A stretch of 64,000 nucleotides of DNA from Fretibacterium fastidiosum. Its GTDB lineage: Bacteria; Synergistota; Synergistia; Synergistales; Aminobacteriaceae. A model generated the notes under the pieces. The model did not search any database. It was not told the origin of the DNA and was given only the letters and a program-made list of their open reading frames with translations. The DNA lies in NCBI RefSeq assembly GCF_964642095.1, contig NZ_OZ209244.1:2785699-2849698 (forward strand). Reading direction: 5' to 3'. How positions within the stretch are numbered: the first letter of the stretch is position 1; every line of letters starts with the position of its first letter. The position numbers were made by a program, and so were the translations under genes. Of this stretch, positions 60,704-64,000 are shown piece after piece.

Positions 60704-62584
60704 CTATCTGGGCTGGGGGATGTACCACCATCGGCCGCCCAGGGAGACGGGGGCGCGTCCGTCCTGAAACTCCCCCGCGCGCTCCAGGAACGGGGGGACC
60801 AGGATCACGCCGTCGGAACGCCGATACCCAAAGAGCCCCGAAGGGGCACGATAGGGCCGGACGAGCGTCGCGGCTCCCTTCTCGGCGGCCGCGAAGCCCC
60901 TTGCGCCGACGTCGTCCCCCTCACGGTTGATGAAGAACTCCCGTCCGTTCCCGTCCTCCACCGCAGCGATGCCCGACCGGAAGCGCGGCGCCGCGCCGCG
61001 CCAGGCCTTAAAGGCGCCCTTGATCACGACCCTGCCGCCCCTGTCCATGAAGGCCGTCCGGCCCCCGCTCAGGACGGCGGCCAGCCCCTCGCTGAAGGGC
61101 CCGGCTTCCGCACCGTCGCCGGGTGGAGTGAGCTTGAAGGGGATCGTCGTCCGGCCCGCCGCGTCGATGTAACCCAGCGATCGGCCCTTCCTGACGGCGG
61201 CCAGCCCCTCGCTGAAGGGCCACGCCGCGTCGTAGGCGGCCTTGACGACCCACCGGCCGCGCCGATCGATGTACCCCCACTTCCCCTTGGCGCGGACGGG
61301 GGCCAGCCCGTCGTGGAAGGCGCCCGCGGCCTCGAATTGCGGCGGGATCGCCGTCCGTCCCTGCCGGTCGATGTAGCCCCACCAGCCCCCTGCCACGACG
61401 GCGGCCAGGCCGTCCGAAAAGCTCCGGGCGTCCGCGAACGCGGCGTCGAAAGCGTCCCGCCCCTCCTCGTCGATGAAGAACCTTCGCCCCGCCAACGCCA
61501 CGAGGGCGAACCCTTCCGAAAAAGGTTCCGCCCCGTCGAAGGCGCGTCCCCCAAAGAGGGGGGCGACGTTGCGCCCCACGTACCCCCACCGCCCGTTCAG
61601 AGCGCTGCGCACCGGCGCCAGGCCCTCGCTGAAGGGCCACGCCTCCAGGAACACCGGGTCCGCCATCCAGGAGCCCAGACGGTCGATGTAGCCCCAGCGA
61701 CCGCCGACGGCCGCGCTGGCCACACCCTCGGAGAAGGGCATCACGTCCTCGAAGGCGTAGGGGATCGCAAGCTCGCCGGACAGGGAGACGAACCCCCAGC
61801 GCCCGCCGCGGCGCACCGGCCCCAGGCCGTCGCTGAAGTCCCCCACCCCCTCGCAGAAGGGCTCGACGAACCAGCTCCCGTTGAGGTCGATGTAGCCCCA
61901 CAGCCCCTGGATTTCCACGCCCGCCAGGCCGCTGCTGAACACCCGGCCTCCCACCGGGGGATCGTACCGCGGCGGAACCGCCATGCGCCCCTCCCGGTCG
62001 ATGAAGCCCATCCTCCCGTCCACCACGACGGCAGCGCGGTCCTCCACGAAGGGCCAGGCCGCGTCGAAGTCCAGGCTCCCCACCCGAACGCCCTTCGGGT
62101 CCAGGAAGAAGCAGCGCCCGCCGCTGGTGACCGCGGCTCGCCCCTGATAGAAGTCCCCCGCCAGGTCGAAGCTTGCGGCGATGGCCATCGTCCCCCTGCG
62201 GTCGACATAGCCCCACTTGTCGCCGGCCCGAACGGCCGCCAGCCCCTCGCTGAAGGAGGACGCGGCGGCGAAGGCGGGCTTGACCGCGAGGCGCCCCTTG
62301 AGGTCCAGGAAGCCCCATCGCCCATCCAGCAGGACAGCGGCCAGTCCGCCGCGGAAGGGCTGGGCATCCTCATAGCGGGGCTCCACCGCCCACCTTCCCG
62401 CCGGGTCGATGAACCCCCAGCGCCCGCCCGAACACACGGCGGCCAACCCCTCGCTGAAGCGGGAGGCGCGATCCCAGACCGGCTGCAGGAACCAGTCGAT
62501 CCGCGCGGCCCCGGCCTCGCCGCAGAACGTCAGCAGGGCGGCCAGCAGGGCGAAGGCGGCGTGGAGGCGTCTTGTCCTCCGCAT
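60704..62584 (-). CDS. Secreted WG-repeat protein
   Basis: 626 residues. Signal peptide (about 1-26, ending EAGAA), then about 15 repeats of roughly 38 residues of the form FSEGLAAVxxGGRWGFIDxxG. Many units keep the WG(F/Y)(I/V)D core; others are degenerate (GGRCFFLD, GRRFFID). WG-repeat (KWG) proteins form all-beta structures of uncertain role, probably extracytoplasmic binding. 12 bases after the CapA-like gene, so co-transcribed. Confidence 0.85.
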   Translation of the reverse strand: MRRTRRLHAAFALLAALLTFCGEAGAARIDWFLQPVWDRASRFSEGLAAVCSGGRWGFIDPAGRWAVEPRYEDAQPFRGGLAAVLLDGRWGFLDLKGRLAVKPAFAAASSFSEGLAAVRAGDKWGYVDRRGTMAIAASFDLAGDFYQGRAAVTSGGRCFFLDPKGVRVGSLDFDAAWPFVEDRAAVVVDGRMGFIDREGRMAVPPRYDPPVGGRVFSSGLAGVEIQGLWGYIDLNGSWFVEPFCEGVGDFSDGLGPVRRGGRWGFVSLSGELAIPYAFEDVMPFSEGVASAAVGGRWGYIDRLGSWMADPVFLEAWPFSEGLAPVRSALNGRWGYVGRNVAPLFGGRAFDGAEPFSEGFALVALAGRRFFIDEEGRDAFDAAFADARSFSDGLAAVVAGGWWGYIDRQGRTAIPPQFEAAGAFHDGLAPVRAKGKWGYIDRRGRWVVKAAYDAAWPFSEGLAAVRKGRSLGYIDAAGRTTIPFKLTPPGDGAEAGPFSEGLAAVLSGGRTAFMDRGGRVVIKGAFKAWRGAAPRFRSGIAAVEDGNGREFFINREGDDVGARGFAAAEKGAATLVRPYRAPSGLFGYRRSDGVILVPPFLERAGEFQDGRAPVSLGGRWWYIPQPR

Positions 62585-62596
62585 GGCATCCGGACG

Positions 62597-63787
62597 CTAG
62601 TTCGAGGGGGAGGTCCGCCGCGGGGTCGGCAGGACGTCGGGGGACGCTTCGCTCCAGAGCGTGTAGAAGCCCCACTCGTCCGTCTCCTCCTGCGCTCCCA
62701 GGAAGTCCAGGACGGCGTGCCCCGCGCGCTGGAGCCGCGCCACGCCCTCCTTCGAGAGCCCAAAGTGGTTGAAGGCCCTTCCCGTCCCGGCATAGGTCAC
62801 CTCCGTGCGGCGGACGCGCCTGCCGGAGGGCATGAGGAGGACCTGCAGAGGAGCCGCCGCAAGCCGCGTCAGGCGCGTGCGGCCGTCGTCCTCCCTCTCG
62901 AACTCCGCGGAGAGGATGCAGGTCCGCTCGCGGGGCAGCGTGCGCTGGAACGAGACGAAGTTCCCCAGTGACCAGGCGATCGCCCGGGCCGCGCCGTCCT
63001 CTCCGACGCGCACCTCCACAGGCTGAAGGACGTGGGGGTGCGTCCCGATCACCAGGTCGGCCCCCCCCGCCAGGGCCTGATCCGCCGCCTGCCGCTGGCG
63101 CGCGTTCGGCGAGAGATGGTACTCGTCCCCCCAGTGGAAGCACGCCACGACGACGTCCGCACTCAGCGCCCGCGCCCGCGCCATGCCCGCGGCGACGGCG
63201 GGCTCCGAGATGACGTTGAGGTGGACGTCCTTCGAGGCAGGGCTTCGGTTGCTGCCGTAGGTCCAGTTGACGAAGGCCCAGCGAAGCCCCTCCCGCTCCA
63301 GCAGGAGGGCGTCGTTCGCCAGCACCTCCCCCGTGCCGAGCCCCGTCCAGGCGATGCCCGCTCCGTCCAGGACCTCCGCCGTGCGCCGCGCGCCCGAGGC
63401 ACCCCGGTCCAGGATGTGGTTGTTCGCCAGGGTCACCAGGTCGATCTCAAGTCCCTTCAGCGCCTCCGTCAGGGAATCCGGGGTGTTGAACGAGGGGTAC
63501 CCGGCGTAGCCGCGGGACTCGCCGGCAAAGGTCGTCTCCAGGTTGCCCACGACAAAAGCCCCGGCCAGCAGGGGCTTCACGCGGTGGAACTGCGGGGCGA
63601 AGTCCCAGGTTCTGCCCCTCTTCGGGTCGCTGCGCTCCGCCGCGTCGATCTGCTGGATGTGCGCCATGATGTCGCCGATGAAGAGCACCCGCGCGCGAAC
63701 CGGCGCCGCCTGCGCCCCGGAGGCTGCCAGGGACAGGAGCAGGGCCGCCGCTCCAAGGACGCCGCGCATCTTAAGGGTCCGGAACAT
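62597..63787 (-). CDS. CapA family (poly-gamma-glutamate synthesis/metallophosphatase-like) protein
   Basis: 396 residues; AAGGAGG before ATG at 63787. Signal peptide (to about 28), then the CapA-type motifs: FIGDIMAH (36-43), VVGNLETTFAG, TLANNHILDRG, VVACFHWGDEY and LVIGTHPHVLQPVE. These Asp/Asn/His sets bind two metals in the calcineurin-like fold. Exported, probably acting on a cell-envelope polymer; exact substrate unknown. Confidence 0.87.
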   Translation of the reverse strand: MFRTLKMRGVLGAAALLLSLAASGAQAAPVRARVLFIGDIMAHIQQIDAAERSDPKRGRTWDFAPQFHRVKPLLAGAFVVGNLETTFAGESRGYAGYPSFNTPDSLTEALKGLEIDLVTLANNHILDRGASGARRTAEVLDGAGIAWTGLGTGEVLANDALLLEREGLRWAFVNWTYGSNRSPASKDVHLNVISEPAVAAGMARARALSADVVVACFHWGDEYHLSPNARQRQAADQALAGGADLVIGTHPHVLQPVEVRVGEDGAARAIAWSLGNFVSFQRTLPRERTCILSAEFEREDDGRTRLTRLAAAPLQVLLMPSGRRVRRTEVTYAGTGRAFNHFGLSKEGVARLQRAGHAVLDFLGAQEETDEWGFYTLWSEASPDVLPTPRRTSPSN

Positions 63788-63802
63788 TTCGCAGAGAACC
63801 TC

Positions 63803-63862
63803 CTTAAATTTAAAAAGGTCGTTCCACTTCCTGTTCTATTCTACCTCATAACGCGCAGCACG
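63803..63862. repeat. Duplicated upstream element, copy 2
   Basis: See the copy at 58164-58220; here it lies 16 bases before the capA-like start codon. Confidence 0.8.
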
Positions 63863-63884
63863 CCCGATGTTGTTCGTCGCGAGA

Positions 63885-63935
63885 GGCAACCCCTCCGCCG
63901 CCTTCGGTGGCACCTCCCCTTAGGGGAAGCGAAAA
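63885..63935. repeat. Hairpin-module repeat cluster 16
   Basis: Module P in inverted orientation (AACCCCTCCGCCGCCTTCGGTGGCACCTCCCC). Confidence 0.75.
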
Positions 63936-64000
63936 ATGCAACGGGCAAATTGTATAATATAGTCAGGCAGTGAGAGGACGTTTAGCGAGGAGGCGGGAAC
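63915..64000 (+). other. Upstream region of another Rpn-fragment copy
   Basis: CACCTCCCCTTAGGGGAAGCG to GTGAGAGGACGTTTAGCGAGGAGGCGGGAAC is the inverse of 35760-35840, the region before the Rpn-like fragment's start. A start codon would come just beyond the window. Confidence 0.6.

Noticed and set aside
60668..62971. A 767-residue plus-strand open frame
   Set aside because: Antisense to the WG-repeat gene; composition is that of a shadow frame in high-GC DNA.

Overview
The window is high-GC DNA from a diderm anaerobe, most likely a Synergistota bacterium; an oral Fretibacterium-like lineage is my guess from content, not shown. The main evidence is eight surface-type proteins ending in the Synergist-CTERM sorting tail (Gly-rich, Cys-Asn/Asp-Ala-Gly, hydrophobic stretch, LRRRG). 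Amino-acid ABC importers, a TonB/ExbBD system with a TonB-dependent receptor, and oxygen-sensitive enzyme families also fit. Nearly all genes lie on the minus strand.

Left half (1-23.9 kb), compact operons: the end of a polar amino-acid ABC operon (1-949); a second one with three tandem paralogous binding proteins (1347-5497); an FtsX/LolD-type ABC exporter with a DUF4418 membrane protein (6026-8414); a MetNIQ-like importer with a DUF169 protein (9299-12450); a Cys-rich cluster (12557-19411) that matches my memory of the curated Sao (seleno)protein set (SaoT, E, C, X, B, P, A), followed by a 69-residue protein and a double-cubane-type reductase; thrS with a T-box leader (19915-22219); and a PAS-only sensor protein (22501-23814). 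Three of these operons start with the same kind of leader: a TTGACA promoter, a 6-7 codon mini-ORF (MRRYGCT, MRRCGYT, MRYTVT), then a second mini-ORF starting MHGMH or MQGMH, and at two sites a clear terminator. I could not assign it to a known riboswitch or attenuator class.

Right half (23.9-64 kb), a surface-protein and repeat region: the eight Synergist-CTERM genes belong to two families that recombine in their C-terminal halves and SPDV linkers. One is broken at a C9 tract, which looks phase-variable. Between them lie a radical SAM/SPASM enzyme with an atypical CX7CX6C cluster motif next to a small protein with an N-terminal FVTNSSSSSF motif, two Rpn-family genes (one truncated) and a DUF559 nuclease-like gene. 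About sixteen intergenic clusters are built from a small set of GC-rich hairpin modules whose arms differ between copies but still pair. I saw none of these modules left of 23.88 kb.

Further right is a probable vitamin B12 acquisition locus: a cobalamin riboswitch and TonB-dependent receptor (50241-52510), tonB-exbD-exbB and a BtuFCD-like importer (53313-58052). Then come a plus-strand NADH oxidase-like flavoprotein (59020-60363), a WG-repeat secreted protein and a CapA-like phosphoesterase. Short duplicated fragments of neighbouring genes are scattered between them. I found no rRNA, tRNA or CRISPR array.
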